This document shows, one piece after another, positions 1 to 8,900 of a stretch of 64,000 bases of DNA. This DNA is from Planctomycetota bacterium (lineage in GTDB: Bacteria > Planctomycetota > GCA-002687715 > DRQF01), in contig JACKGY010000006.1 of NCBI GenBank assembly GCA_020639295.1, positions 248,001 through 312,000 of the forward strand, in the 5' to 3' direction. Below the pieces are notes generated by a model. The model was not told the origin of the DNA. It saw only the letters and a program-made list of their open reading frames with translations, and made no database searches. Each line of letters opens with the position of its first letter. The stretch's first letter is position 1. Made by a program: the position numbers and the translations under genes.

Positions 1-494
1 GCGAGCGCCTCGAGGCCTTCCTGCGCGTCCTCCACGACGACCTCGGCTTCCGCGGCGACACCGAGGACTACAACGCCTGGGACAACAACTTCCTCAACCG
101 CGTCCTGGAGCGGCGCCGCGGCATCCCGATCACGCTCGTCCTGGTCTACATCCTGATCGGCCGCCGGGTCGATCTGGACATCCGCGCCGTGGGCGCGCCC
201 TATCGCGCCCTCGCCCACCACGAGTCCTCCGGCTTCGAGACCTTCATCGACGCCTTCGCCGGTGGCCGTCTGCACAACTACCACGACTGCATCAGCCACC
301 TGAAGGGGCTCGGCGTCTCGAGCCCGAACCCGCGCCAGCACCTGCGGCGGCTCAGCGCCCGCGAGGTGATGGAACGCATGGTCCGCAACATCATCAACCA
401 CTGCGACCAGGCCCAGCGACCCCAGGAGGGTCGGGAGTTCAAGCGCCTCGCCCGCGCCCTGGTCGGCAACCGCGACAAGGACCGCCTCGCCTGA
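1..494 (+). CDS. SirB1-family transglutaminase-like protein (5' end outside window)
   Basis: The reading frame is open from base 3, so the gene begins before the window. The visible 163 residues contain the block RRGIPITLVLVYILIGRR followed by a VGAP turn, which matches the transglutaminase-like fold of the SirB1 family (PF13369 type), where a hydrophobic helix precedes the 'GxP' loop. The remainder (NYHDCISHL... ending in a basic helix RNIINHCDQ) is typical of the helical C-terminal part. Family members have no firmly assigned reaction; several sit near methyltransferase or release-factor genes. It ends 28 nt before the next gene on the same strand and may be the previous member of that transcription unit. 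The family call is from sequence resemblance only. Confidence 0.7.
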   Translation, partial: ERLEAFLRVLHDDLGFRGDTEDYNAWDNNFLNRVLERRRGIPITLVLVYILIGRRVDLDIRAVGAPYRALAHHESSGFETFIDAFAGGRLHNYHDCISHLKGLGVSSPNPRQHLRRLSAREVMERMVRNIINHCDQAQRPQEGREFKRLARALVGNRDKDRLA

Positions 495-522
495 GGCGCC
501 GCCGGCGCGAAGGAGCCAAACC

Positions 523-1713
523 TTGCCAGCCCACGACCCCGCACTGCTCGAATGGCGCTCCGAGTTCCCGATCCTCGCGAGCACGACCTACATGAACTCG
601 AACTCGCTCGGCGCGATGCCGCGCGGTGTCTACGACGAGATGAAGGCCTTCGCCGATCTCTGGGCGACGCGCGGCGTCCGCGCCTGGCACGAGGGCTGGA
701 TCGACATGGTCGGCGAGGTGGCGAACATCTACGCCGACGTGATGAACGCGCCGCATGGCTCGGTGTCGATGCATCAGAACGTCGCCATCGCCCAGTGGAT
801 CATCCTGAGCTGTTTCGACTTCAAGGGCCCGCGCAACAAGATCGTCTACACCGGGATGAACTTCCCCTCGGTGATGTACATCTACGAGGAGCAGCGTCGC
901 AACGGCGCCGAGATCGTCACCGTGCCCAGCGAGGACGGCATCGGGATCGACCTCGAGCGGCTGCTCAACGCGATCGACGACCGGACCCTCCTGGTCCCGG
1001 TCTCGCACGTCCTGTTCCGCAGCGCCTACGTCCAGAACGCCCGGGCGATCATCGAGAAGGCGCATGCGGTCGGGGCCAAGGTCATCCTCGACACCTACCA
1101 GAGCCTCGGCTGCGTGCCGGTCGACGTGAAGACCCTCGACCCCGACTTCGTGGTCGGCGGCTCGGTCAAGTGGATCTGTGGCGGGCCCGGCGCTGGCTAC
1201 CTCTACGTCCGCCCCGAGCTGGCCCGGACGCTGGAGCCGGCCTGCACCGGCTGGTTCGCCCACAAGAAGCCCTTCGAATTCGTCCCCGGCAAGATCGACT
1301 GGGCCGAACCGGCCCACCGCTTCGACAACGGCACGCCGCACATCCCGGCCCTCTACGCCTGCCGGAGCGGGATCTCGATCATCCGCGAGATCGGCGTCGA
1401 ACGCATCCGCCGCAATTCGCTGGCGCTCACCGACCGGATCATCGACCGTGCGGAGGCGAAGGGCTTCAAGCTGACCGTGCCTCGCGACCACGAGCACCGC
1501 GGCGGCACGGTCGCCTTCGACCTGCCTCACGCCAAGCAGGTCGCGGCCGAGATGCTCGCCCGTGACTTCGTGATCGACTGGCGGCCGCAGGCGGGCATCC
1601 GGGTCTCGCCGCATTTCTACAGCAGCCCCGAGGAGTGCGACCGGGTCGTCGACGTGATCGAGGAGATCCTCGAGACCAAGGCCTACGAGAAGCACGGCGA
1701 GGATCTCTACTGA
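523..1713 (+). CDS. Kynureninase-like PLP-dependent enzyme (aminotransferase class V fold)
   Basis: The protein has 396 aa and starts at TTG, preceded by AGGAG at 511-515 with 7-nt spacing. The N-terminal NSNSLGAMP (about residues 25-33) matches the NSLGALP signature of kynureninases, and SVKWICGGPGAGYLYV holds the expected PLP Schiff-base lysine, K216. D190 of LDTYQSLG would pair with the pyridine nitrogen. Kynureninase hydrolyses kynurenine to anthranilate and alanine, which fits the KynB-type formamidase and RidA-like protein encoded directly downstream. Two positions differ from characterised kynureninases: the Tyr normally preceding the lysine is V215, and the His of the D-x-x-H-S motif is Q193. 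A related class V enzyme acting on another substrate is therefore possible. No tryptophan dioxygenase gene is seen here. Confidence 0.75.
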   Translation: MPAHDPALLEWRSEFPILASTTYMNSNSLGAMPRGVYDEMKAFADLWATRGVRAWHEGWIDMVGEVANIYADVMNAPHGSVSMHQNVAIAQWIILSCFDFKGPRNKIVYTGMNFPSVMYIYEEQRRNGAEIVTVPSEDGIGIDLERLLNAIDDRTLLVPVSHVLFRSAYVQNARAIIEKAHAVGAKVILDTYQSLGCVPVDVKTLDPDFVVGGSVKWICGGPGAGYLYVRPELARTLEPACTGWFAHKKPFEFVPGKIDWAEPAHRFDNGTPHIPALYACRSGISIIREIGVERIRRNSLALTDRIIDRAEAKGFKLTVPRDHEHRGGTVAFDLPHAKQVAAEMLARDFVIDWRPQAGIRVSPHFYSSPEECDRVVDVIEEILETKAYEKHGEDLY

Positions 1714-2336
1714 TGCGCATCTGGGACATCAGCCAGACCCTCCGGGAGGACACGGTGGTCTGGCCGGGCGACACGCCCTTCAGCCGACGCTGGGTCATGC
1801 GCCTCGACGAGGGCATGTCCTGCAACGTGTCGACCATCACCATGAGCGTCCACTGCGCCACCCACGCCGACGCGCCCTACCACTTCGAGGCCGACGGCAG
1901 GAAGGCCGACGAGATGGCGCTCGAGGCCTACCTCGGCCCCTGCCGCGTGATCGCGATCGCGAGCGAGGACTGCGTCCGGCCGAGCGACCTCGCGGGACTG
2001 CCGCTGAATGGCGGCGAGCGTCTGCTGTTCAAGACCCGGCGGCCCTGCACGGCCACGAGCTGGCGCGACGACTTCGCCTACATGAGCGTCGAGGCGGCCG
2101 AGATCCTCGCCCGCGCCGGCGTGCGGCTGGTCGGCCTGGATACCCCCAGCATGGACCCGATGACCTCGAAGACGATGGCCGCGCACCATGTCCTCTGCCG
2201 CGCCGGCATCGCCCTGCTGGAGAACCTCGACCTCGCCGCGGTCGCGCCGGGCGAGTACGAGCTGATCGCCCTGCCGCTCAAGATCGGCGGCTCCGATTCG
2301 GCGCCCCTGCGCGCCATCCTGAGAGAGATGCGATGA
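1713..2336 (+). CDS. Cyclase-family hydrolase, probable kynurenine formamidase (KynB type)
   Basis: The start at ATG 1713 shares one base with the stop of the kynureninase-like gene (TGATG), giving 207 aa, the usual length for KynB. A longer frame opens upstream, but its extra residues are coding sequence of the previous gene. The metal-binding motif HCATHADAPYH places H47, H51, D53 and H57 as zinc ligands or catalytic residues, matching the HxGTHxDxPxH signature of the cyclase superfamily. KynB hydrolyses N-formylkynurenine to kynurenine and formate, the step before kynureninase, so gene order and function agree. Other cyclase-family members act on isatin or on polyketide-like substrates, so substrate assignment rests mainly on the neighbour. 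Confidence 0.78.
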   Translation: MRIWDISQTLREDTVVWPGDTPFSRRWVMRLDEGMSCNVSTITMSVHCATHADAPYHFEADGRKADEMALEAYLGPCRVIAIASEDCVRPSDLAGLPLNGGERLLFKTRRPCTATSWRDDFAYMSVEAAEILARAGVRLVGLDTPSMDPMTSKTMAAHHVLCRAGIALLENLDLAAVAPGEYELIALPLKIGGSDSAPLRAILREMR

Positions 2337-2749
2337 GCGAGAAGCGCCTCGAGGTGATCAATCCCAAGGGTTGGCGGAAGCCGATCGGCTACTCCAACGC
2401 CATCCTGGTCCATCATCCCGGCAAGACCCTTTATCTCGGCGGCCAGGTGGCCTTCGACGAGAACTGCGAGGTGGTCGCCAAGGGCGATCTGGTCGGCCAG
2501 TTCGAGCAGGTGATGAAGAACATCACCAAGGTGCTCGAGACCGCCGGCGGCAGCACACGCGACATCGTCAAGATGACGATCTTCGTCCAGGACCGCGACG
2601 AGTACCAGCGGCAGGCGAAGGCGATCGGCACCTCCTACCGCTGGCACTTCGGTGACCACTACCCGGCGATGACCCTGGTCGAGATCTCACGTTTCTACGA
2701 GCAGGACGTGCTGATCGAGATCGAGTCGATCGCCGTGCTCGACCAGTAG
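2333..2749 (+). CDS. RidA/YjgF-family protein, possibly 2-aminomuconate-deaminase-like
   Basis: The start overlaps the preceding stop by four bases (ATGA), so translation of the three genes is probably coupled. The 138-aa protein has the RidA core: a substrate-proximal GGQVAFDE strand, a long central helix (GQFEQVMKNITKVLETAGG), the IVKMTIFVQD strand and a C-terminal EIESIAV strand. RidA proteins form trimers and hydrolyse reactive enamines and imines; a subgroup deaminates 2-aminomuconate in the kynurenine/anthranilate meta-cleavage route. Its place after kynureninase-like and formamidase genes makes a role in that pathway or in detoxifying enamine by-products likely, but the canonical Arg of RidA is not clear in the C-terminal strand, so the precise reaction is open. 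Confidence 0.8.
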   Translation: MSEKRLEVINPKGWRKPIGYSNAILVHHPGKTLYLGGQVAFDENCEVVAKGDLVGQFEQVMKNITKVLETAGGSTRDIVKMTIFVQDRDEYQRQAKAIGTSYRWHFGDHYPAMTLVEISRFYEQDVLIEIESIAVLDQ

Positions 2750-2796
2750 CGCCGGAGCGCCGGCCGGTGCTCCGAGTCGGACCGCGCAGCACCCGG

Positions 2797-3540
2797 ACCG
2801 CGCAGCGCCTGCTGCGCATTCGTAACTCGACGACTTCCCGGCCGAAGAAGACTAGGCCAGCCAGCGGCTGGCGCTCCGGCAGGACCGCGCAGCGCCTACT
2901 GCGCATTCGGCAGGATCGTCGGGCGAGAGCGTGGGCAACGGGCGAAGAAGTCTAGGCCAGCCAGCGGCTGGCGCTCCGGCAGGACCGCGCAGCGCCTGCT
3001 GCGCATTCGTAACTCGACGACTCGCGGGCGAAGAAGACTAGGCCAGCCAGCGGCTGGCGCTCCGAGCGGCTGGCGCTCCGGCAGGACCGCGCAGCGCCCG
3101 CTGCGCATTCGGCAGGATCGTCGGGCGAGAGCGTGGGCAACGGGCGAAGAAGACTAGGCCAGCCAGCGGCTGGCGCCTCGGAGCGCCGGCTGCCCAGCCG
3201 GCAGGACCGCGCAGCGCCCGCTGCGCATTCGTAACTCGACGACTCGCGGGCGAAGAAGGCCAGGCCAGCCAGCGGCTGGCGCCTCGGAGCGCCGGCTGCC
3301 CAGCCGGCAGGACCGCGCAGCGCCTGCTGCGCATTCGGCAGGATCGTCGGGCGAGAGCGTGGGCAACGGGCGAAGAAGACTAGGCCAGCCAGCGGCTGGC
3401 GCCTCGGAGCGCCGGCTGCCCAGCCGGCAGGACCGCGCAGCGCCCGCTGCGCATTCGTAACTCGACGACTCGCGGGCGAAGAAGACTAGGCCAGCCAGCG
3501 GCTGGCGCTCCGAGCGGCTGGTGCTCCGGCTGGCGCTCGG
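2797..3540 (+). repeat. REP-like palindromic repeat array, cluster 1 (seven alternating units)
   Basis: The array holds seven units of roughly 85-120 bp. Each has a hairpin GCGCAGC-GCCN-GCTGCGC, a spacer ending in CGAAGAAG, the tetranucleotide CTAG (CCAG in unit 5) and a second hairpin GCCAGCC-AGC-GGCTGGC. The second hairpins lie at 2856-2872, 2956-2972, 3042-3058, 3158-3174, 3264-3280, 3384-3400 and 3490-3506. Two spacer types alternate strictly, A-B-A-B-A-B-A: A begins TAACTCGACGACT and B begins GCAGGATCGTCGG. Later units add a third hairpin, GCCGGCTG-CC-CAGCCGGC. The array ends one base before the stop codon of the minus-strand PDZ gene. Open frames here are by-products of the repeat and are not genes. 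Confidence 0.93.
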
Positions 3541-4716
3541 TCAGCGATCGAGTTTCCTCGCCAGCTCGGCGAGGACTGCCTCGATCCGGTCGAGCCGGTG
3601 CTCGATCGCCAGCCACCGCTCGGCCGGCCGGAAGTCCGCGGCCGGGTGATTCAGCTCGACGTGGTTCTCGACCTCCGTGTTCTCCTCATTGGTGACGTCG
3701 TCGAGGATCTCCTCATCGGTGACGTCGTCGAGGGTCTCCTCATCGGTGACGTCGTCGAGGGTCGCGGCCTCGTTGGTCGGCACGCTGATGTCGACATGGG
3801 AGCGACCGTCCGCGTCCTGCGCGCGGATGTCCTTGACCCATTGCGCGTTGAGCCGGCGGCTGATCTCGGCAAGGGTCGCGGACATCGATTCCTCGCGTCG
3901 TTTCGACTCCAGCGCCGCGGCGGCGAGGGAACGGAGCGCCATCTGGGGGTCGATCGGCAGGGTGACGTCGTCCAGGGAGGCGACGGCCGACATCGGCGAG
4001 ACGACGGCTCCGGGAACGGGCAAACCATCGGCGCCCATCACGACCGGATCAGCGACGCGTCCGTCTTGCTGGAAGAAGTAGCTGAGGATCGGAACCTGGG
4101 CGAGCACGGGCACCTTCCTCTGTTCCGGATTGCCGACGGCGTACTCGCCGCGCAGGCTGATACTCAGGTCGCGGCCGACGCGCTTCACGTGCAAGACGAT
4201 CTCCTCGCCCTCGCCGAGCGCCGCCACCTTCTCGGCGAGCGAGGCCTGACTGGCGGTCGTCTCGCCGTTGATCCCGACGATCACGTCGTGGCGCAGAAGA
4301 CCTGCGCGTTCGGCCGGGAGGCCAGACTCGACCTCGGTGACCGCGACGGCGGCGTTCATCATCAGGCCGAGCTGCGCGGCAACCAGACTCGTGATCGGGG
4401 TCACGCGGAAGCCGAGCCGGATCTCCCGCTTCGGCGCCACTGGATGCGGTGCGCCCTCTTCGATCACCCTCAGGACCGTACGACCCTGGGCGTTCCGCGC
4501 GGTCATGTTGCCCGCCTGGTCGCGGGTCATGTTCAGGTCCTTGCCTTCCAGGCGGCAGTCGACCGGCCGGCCGTCGACCAGGTCGATCTGGAGGCGCAGG
4601 CCGTCGGCGTCGATGAGCCAGTGGGACTTGCGGGAGGAACCGGTCTGTTCCTGCGCCGCAACCGAAGCGGCGACGACGACGAGGGCGAGGGCGATGCGGG
4701 CTGCGGACTTCGTCAT
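3541..4716 (-). CDS. Exported PDZ-domain protein with acidic 9-residue repeats
   Basis: The chosen ATG at 4716 follows GGAGAGAAG by a few bases; a GTG at 4734 would add six residues. The 391-aa product begins with a signal peptide (MTKSAARIALALVVVAASVAAQ). Residues about 101-190 form a PDZ-like domain: LGFRV carboxylate-loop region, AERAGLLRHDVIVGING, and a closing LHVKRVG strand. The C-terminal third carries three near-identical 9-residue repeats of the form TLDDVTDEE and then a predicted coiled coil (EHRLDRIEAVLAELARKL). It is the last gene of an operon with an ECF sigma factor and an anti-sigma-like protein, and so may sense or transmit an envelope signal, as PDZ domains do in DegS- and RseP-type regulation. 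That role is inferred from position. Confidence 0.75.
   Translation of the reverse strand: MTKSAARIALALVVVAASVAAQEQTGSSRKSHWLIDADGLRLQIDLVDGRPVDCRLEGKDLNMTRDQAGNMTARNAQGRTVLRVIEEGAPHPVAPKREIRLGFRVTPITSLVAAQLGLMMNAAVAVTEVESGLPAERAGLLRHDVIVGINGETTASQASLAEKVAALGEGEEIVLHVKRVGRDLSISLRGEYAVGNPEQRKVPVLAQVPILSYFFQQDGRVADPVVMGADGLPVPGAVVSPMSAVASLDDVTLPIDPQMALRSLAAAALESKRREESMSATLAEISRRLNAQWVKDIRAQDADGRSHVDISVPTNEAATLDDVTDEETLDDVTDEEILDDVTNEENTEVENHVELNHPAADFRPAERWLAIEHRLDRIEAVLAELARKLDR
3681..3761. repeat. Three tandem 27-bp repeats inside the PDZ gene
   Basis: Three consecutive 27-bp copies starting at 3681, 3708 and 3735 differ at only a few bases. On the minus strand they encode the DDVTDEE-type 9-residue repeats near the end of the PDZ protein. 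The unit length is a multiple of three, so copy-number change would keep the frame and alter only the length of the acidic linker. Confidence 0.85.
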
Positions 4717-4734
4717 GGTTCTTCTCTCCGTCAC

Positions 4735-5316
4735 TCAGAATGATCGTTCGCGAGGCAGCTCACCGGCTACCACCAGCCGTCCATAAGGTCGGCCGAGTTC
4801 GTCCCGTTCGAGGGTCAGGACCTCCTCGCTCCGCCGACGCTCGAGGATGCGCCGGAGGTAGAAGACGTCGATGCCGACCCCCTTCTCCTCGCCGCGCGCC
4901 TCGACCACCTCGATCGGTAGCTCGTAGAGGACGGAGCCCTCCTCGCGCCCCTGCTCGAGGTAGCGCGCCAGATGCTCTCCGGCGGCGAGGCGATCGCCCT
5001 GGGGCGCGGTCGGCTCCGGCCGCCCGCCGCGACCCTGAAGGAAGCCAAGTCCGAGAGCGATGAGGAAAAGGGCCGCCACGGCCGCGACACGGGCCAGGGG
5101 AGCGCGACGCCGGGCACTCGGCAGGGCTGCGCCGCGCGCGTCGTCGAGGACCGGTCCGACGAGTCGCTGAAGCTCGGCGCGATCGCGGGCGAGATCGAAG
5201 AAGCGGCGCAAGGTCTCGGGGGCGAGCCTCGCCTTGGCCTCGATCAAGTCCCAACCGGCACCGTCGAGTTCACCCGCCAGGGCGCGTTCCATCAGGAGGT
5301 CCAGTTCTTCGGTCAT
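4735..5316 (-). CDS. Anti-sigma-factor-like single-pass membrane protein
   Basis: This 193-aa protein has a cytoplasmic helical N-terminus (EELDLLMERALAGELDGAGWDLIEAKARL...), one membrane segment at about residues 75-93 (ARVAAVAALFLIALGLGFL) and a roughly 100-residue C-terminal part that would lie outside the cytoplasm. Size and topology fit an anti-sigma factor, although no HxxxCxxC zinc motif is present. Its ATG overlaps the stop of the upstream sigma gene (ATGA), the usual arrangement for sigma/anti-sigma pairs and one that helps keep amounts matched. The downstream PDZ gene follows after 18 nt. The anti-sigma role is inferred from synteny and topology rather than from a recognised domain. 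Confidence 0.65.
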   Translation of the reverse strand: MTEELDLLMERALAGELDGAGWDLIEAKARLAPETLRRFFDLARDRAELQRLVGPVLDDARGAALPSARRRAPLARVAAVAALFLIALGLGFLQGRGGRPEPTAPQGDRLAAGEHLARYLEQGREEGSVLYELPIEVVEARGEEKGVGIDVFYLRRILERRRSEEVLTLERDELGRPYGRLVVAGELPRERSF

Positions 5317-5876
5317 CGACCGTCTCCGCAGGTCCGGCGGCCCCCGTCCTCGAGGGCGCGCATCCTGTCCACGCGCTCGCGCAGATTCCGGCGTGCCCGG
5401 ACCAGCCGGGTCTCCACCGTGGTGATCGGCAGCTCCAGGATCTCGGCGATCTCCTGGATGCCCAGTCCGTCGATTCCGCGCAGCACCATGGGCTCGCGCA
5501 GATCCACCGGCAGTTCGGCGAGCGCCTGGGCCCAGATTCCATCGTCCGCCACGACCGGTGGCGCGCTCAGGAACTGCGGGTCGACCGGGCTCGCCGCCTC
5601 CGGCGACCGCAGCCGCCGGCGCAGCTCGTCGTTCAGGCGATTGAGCAGCGATCGCTTCAGCCAGCCGCGCAGGGCCGCCGGCTCACGCAGCTCGGCGATG
5701 CGGTCGACGAGGATCAGGGCGCCCTCCTGGATCAGGTCGCGGGCCAGCTCGCGGTCGAGACAGCGCGACCAGACCAGGGCCGTGAGCCAGGACCGTTCCC
5801 GCTCCCAGACCAGGGCCAGGGCCTCCCGTTCGCCGGCGATAGCGCGCCGGGTCAGATCCTCGTCTTCCGGTTTCAT
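5313..5876 (-). CDS. ECF-type RNA polymerase sigma factor
   Basis: The 187-aa protein has the two-domain layout of extracytoplasmic-function sigma factors. Region 2 spans about residues 20-85 (RELARDLIQEGALILVDRIAELREPAALRGWLKRSLLNRL), where DLIQEGAL is the core-binding segment. Region 4 spans about residues 115-170, with the helix-turn-helix IQEIAEILELPITTVETRLVRARRNL that would read the -35 element. There is no region 1.1 or 3. It heads an operon with the anti-sigma-like and PDZ genes and is likely held inactive by the former until an envelope signal arrives. The 82-nt gap to the efflux permease upstream on the same strand should hold its promoter; ECF factors commonly activate their own operon. 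Confidence 0.88.
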   Translation of the reverse strand: MKPEDEDLTRRAIAGEREALALVWERERSWLTALVWSRCLDRELARDLIQEGALILVDRIAELREPAALRGWLKRSLLNRLNDELRRRLRSPEAASPVDPQFLSAPPVVADDGIWAQALAELPVDLREPMVLRGIDGLGIQEIAEILELPITTVETRLVRARRNLRERVDRMRALEDGGRRTCGDGR

Positions 5877-5958
5877 CGATTACGAGGATAGGGACGGAGG
5901 GCTCGTCTCGCTCCGGCGAAAATCCGCGGCCTTCGCGCCGGGGCCGGGCGAGCGGCGA

Positions 5959-8900
5959 TCAGAACAGCTTCCTGGCCTCTTCGGGCAGATCCTCGCCCTC
6001 GCCCTCGCCGATCATGCGCCGTCCGGTGACGATCCGGACCACGTCCTCGAAGACGCAATAGGCGCAGGGAAGGATGAACAGGGTCAGCACCGTGGCGAAG
6101 GCCAGGCCGAAGACGATGGCGACCGCCATCGGGATCATGAACTTGGCCTGGAAGCTGCGCTCGAGCATCAACGGCGCCAGGCCGCAGATGGTGGTGATCG
6201 AGGTCAGGAGGATCGCCCGCAGGCGCGACCGGCCGCCGGCGACCACGGCCTCGAAGGCGGAGGCGCCGAGCCGGCGCGCCCGGTTGGTGAAGTCGACCAG
6301 GATCAGGCTGTCGTTGACCACGATGCCGGCGAGGGCGACGCTGCCGATCATCGACAGGATGGTGAAGGGATTGCCGGTCACCCAGTGGCCGAAGATGGCC
6401 CCGATGAAGGCGAAGGGGATCGCCAGCATCACGATCACCGGCTGGACGTAGCTGCGGAACAGGATCGCGATGATCATGTAGATCATCAACAGCGCGGCCG
6501 GAAAGCCCCACTTCAACGATCCGAAGGACTCCGTGGTCTGCTTCTTGACCCCCTCGAAGCTGACGCTGACCCCGGGGAAACGATGTTCGATGCCGGTCAT
6601 GGCCTCGACCAGCTTGTTGGTGACGTCGTTCACGTTGGCCTTGGCGTCATCGACCTCCGCCTTGATCGTGAAGGCACGGTCGCCGTCGACCCGGGCCAGG
6701 GTGGCATAGCCGCGCTGGGTCTCGAGCCTGGCCACCTCCTGGATCGGCACCCGCTTGCCCTCTGGGGTCACGATCTTCAGCGCGGCCAGGTCGCTGATGT
6801 TGCGCCGCGCCGCTTCCGGCAGGAGCGCGCGGACCTTGACCTCCTCGAGCTCGGTCTGCAGCTCCTGGATCTCGAAGCCGAACAGCGCGTGCCGGACCTG
6901 GCTGGCGACGTCGCGGGTGCTGAGGCCCAGCTCGCGGGCGTCGTCGCGCAGGGCGATGCGCACCTCCAGTTTGCCGAGGTCCAGATCGTCCTGCAGCTCG
7001 TGGACGCCGCGGTAGCCGCGCAGCTCGTCCTCGATCCACTCGACCGCCGACCGGAGAGCGTCGAAATCGTCGCCCTTCACCCGCAGCTCGATGTCCGAGC
7101 CCTGCGGGCCGCCGCTGCGGGCGACGAAGCTCAGCTTGTTGACCCCGCCGATGTCGGCGCTCCGCCCGCGCCACTCGGCGAGCAAGAGATCGGAGGAGCG
7201 CAGCTTCCGGTTCTCGCGTTCCTCGGCCGGCAGGAGCTCGATGGTGATCTGGCCGACGGTGGCCGGATCGGCCGGGGTCTGGCGGCCCCGATCGGTGAAG
7301 CTCGCACCCAGCACCGAGAACACCGAGCCGACCTCGGGCGCCTCCATGACCATCTTCTCGAGCCGATCGATGACCTCGAGCGTCCGCTCCTCCGGCGTGC
7401 CGGCGACCATCTCGATGTCGATGTTCAGGGTCTCGGCATCGCTCTCCTGGATGAAGACGAAGGGCACGAAACCGCCGGCGACGAGACCGACCACCAGCAT
7501 CGCCGCGCAGGTGACCACGGCGAGCGAGAGATAGCGCCAGTGCAGGACGAGGCGCAGGAAGCGCTCGTAGAGGGCCGGCATCGTGGTCTCGAACAGCGCC
7601 GAGCGCATGGCCACCACGCGATCCGAGATGGTGGCGAAGAAGGCCGGCAGGCGGCGCGCCCGGGGCTCGTGCGCCAGATGCGCCGGGAGGATCAGGAAGG
7701 CCTCGACCAGCGAGACGCTGAGCGCGGCGATCACCACGATCGGAAGCTGGCGCATGAAGGTGCCGATGTTGCCCTCGATGAAGGCGAGGGGCAGGAAGGC
7801 GACGATGGTGGTGGTCACCGCGGCCACGACCGGGACCGCGACCTCGTTGGCGCCGTAGATCGCGGCCTCCTTGACCGGCATGCCCTCGCGCAGCTTGGTG
7901 AAGATGTTCTCGCCGATGACGATGGCGTCGTCGACCAGGAGACCGAGGACGACGATCAGGGCGAAGAGCGAGATCAGGTTGATGCTCGCGCCCATGAAGT
8001 GCATCAGGATGAAGGTGCCCAGGAAGGAGACCGGTAGGCCGACCGCGACCCAGAAGGCCACGCGCAGCTCGAGGAAGAGCGCCAGGGCGATCAGCACCAG
8101 CACCAGGCCGAACTTGGCGTTGCGCAGCATCAGGTCGAGACGCTGGGCGATGAAGCGGGAGAGATCCGAGACGTAGCCCAGGCGCAGGGCCTCGCCGAGC
8201 CGGGTCGGCCGATCCTCGATGAAGGCCTTCACCGCGTCGCTGATCGCGATCGCGTCCTCCTCCGGCGTCTTGAGCACGGTGAGGAGCACCGCCGGCTTGC
8301 CGGCGTAGCGCCCGCGTTCGACCTTCTCCTCGAAGGTCTCGCGGACGCGACCGAGATCGCGCAGGCGCAGGGCGCTGCCGTCGGGACGGGCGAGGACGAC
8401 GTGGTCCTCCCAGTCGAGGGCGCGGCTCTCCTCGCCGACGGTGCGAACGCCGATGTTGCCGCTGCGGTTCTCGAGGACACCGCCCGGGAGATCGAGATTC
8501 AGGTTGCCGAGGCTGCGGCCGACCTCCTCGAAGCTGAGGCCGTACTCCTCCAGCTTCTCGGGCAGGATCTCGATCTGGATCTCGGGTTTGCGCACGCCGG
8601 TCTCGACCACGCGACTGACCTCGTCGAGGTCGAGCAGCTCGTCGCGGAGATCGCGGGCGGCCTCGCGCAGGCGCGCCTCCTCGACGTCGCCGTAGACCAC
8701 GAGCGAGATCACCGGGAAGTAGGGCCGGATCAGATCCAGGGCCGGTTCCTCGGCGTCGGTCGGCAGCTTGGGCGTCACCTTGTCGACCTCGCCCCGGATG
8801 TCGTTCAGGACCGCGTCCTGGTCGACGCCGTCGTCCAGCTCGACGATGGTGAGGCTGACGCCCTCGAGCACGGCGGAGCGGATCTCGTCGATGCCCTCGA

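Noticed and set aside
2797..3540. CRISPR-like array of repeats and spacers
   Set aside because: The units are 85-120 bp, are made of several palindromes, and have only two spacer types that alternate. No cas gene is present in the window.
2767..3616. Open frames on both strands within repeat cluster 1
   Set aside because: They encode only translated repeats such as GWPSLLRPRVVELRMRS, have no ribosome sites and exist because the repeats are GC-rich and lack stops.
4972..8037. 1021-residue frame on the plus strand across the sigma and RND genes
   Set aside because: It lies opposite clear minus-strand genes, is full of Asp/Glu/Gln/His runs, and matches no family; a GC-driven shadow.
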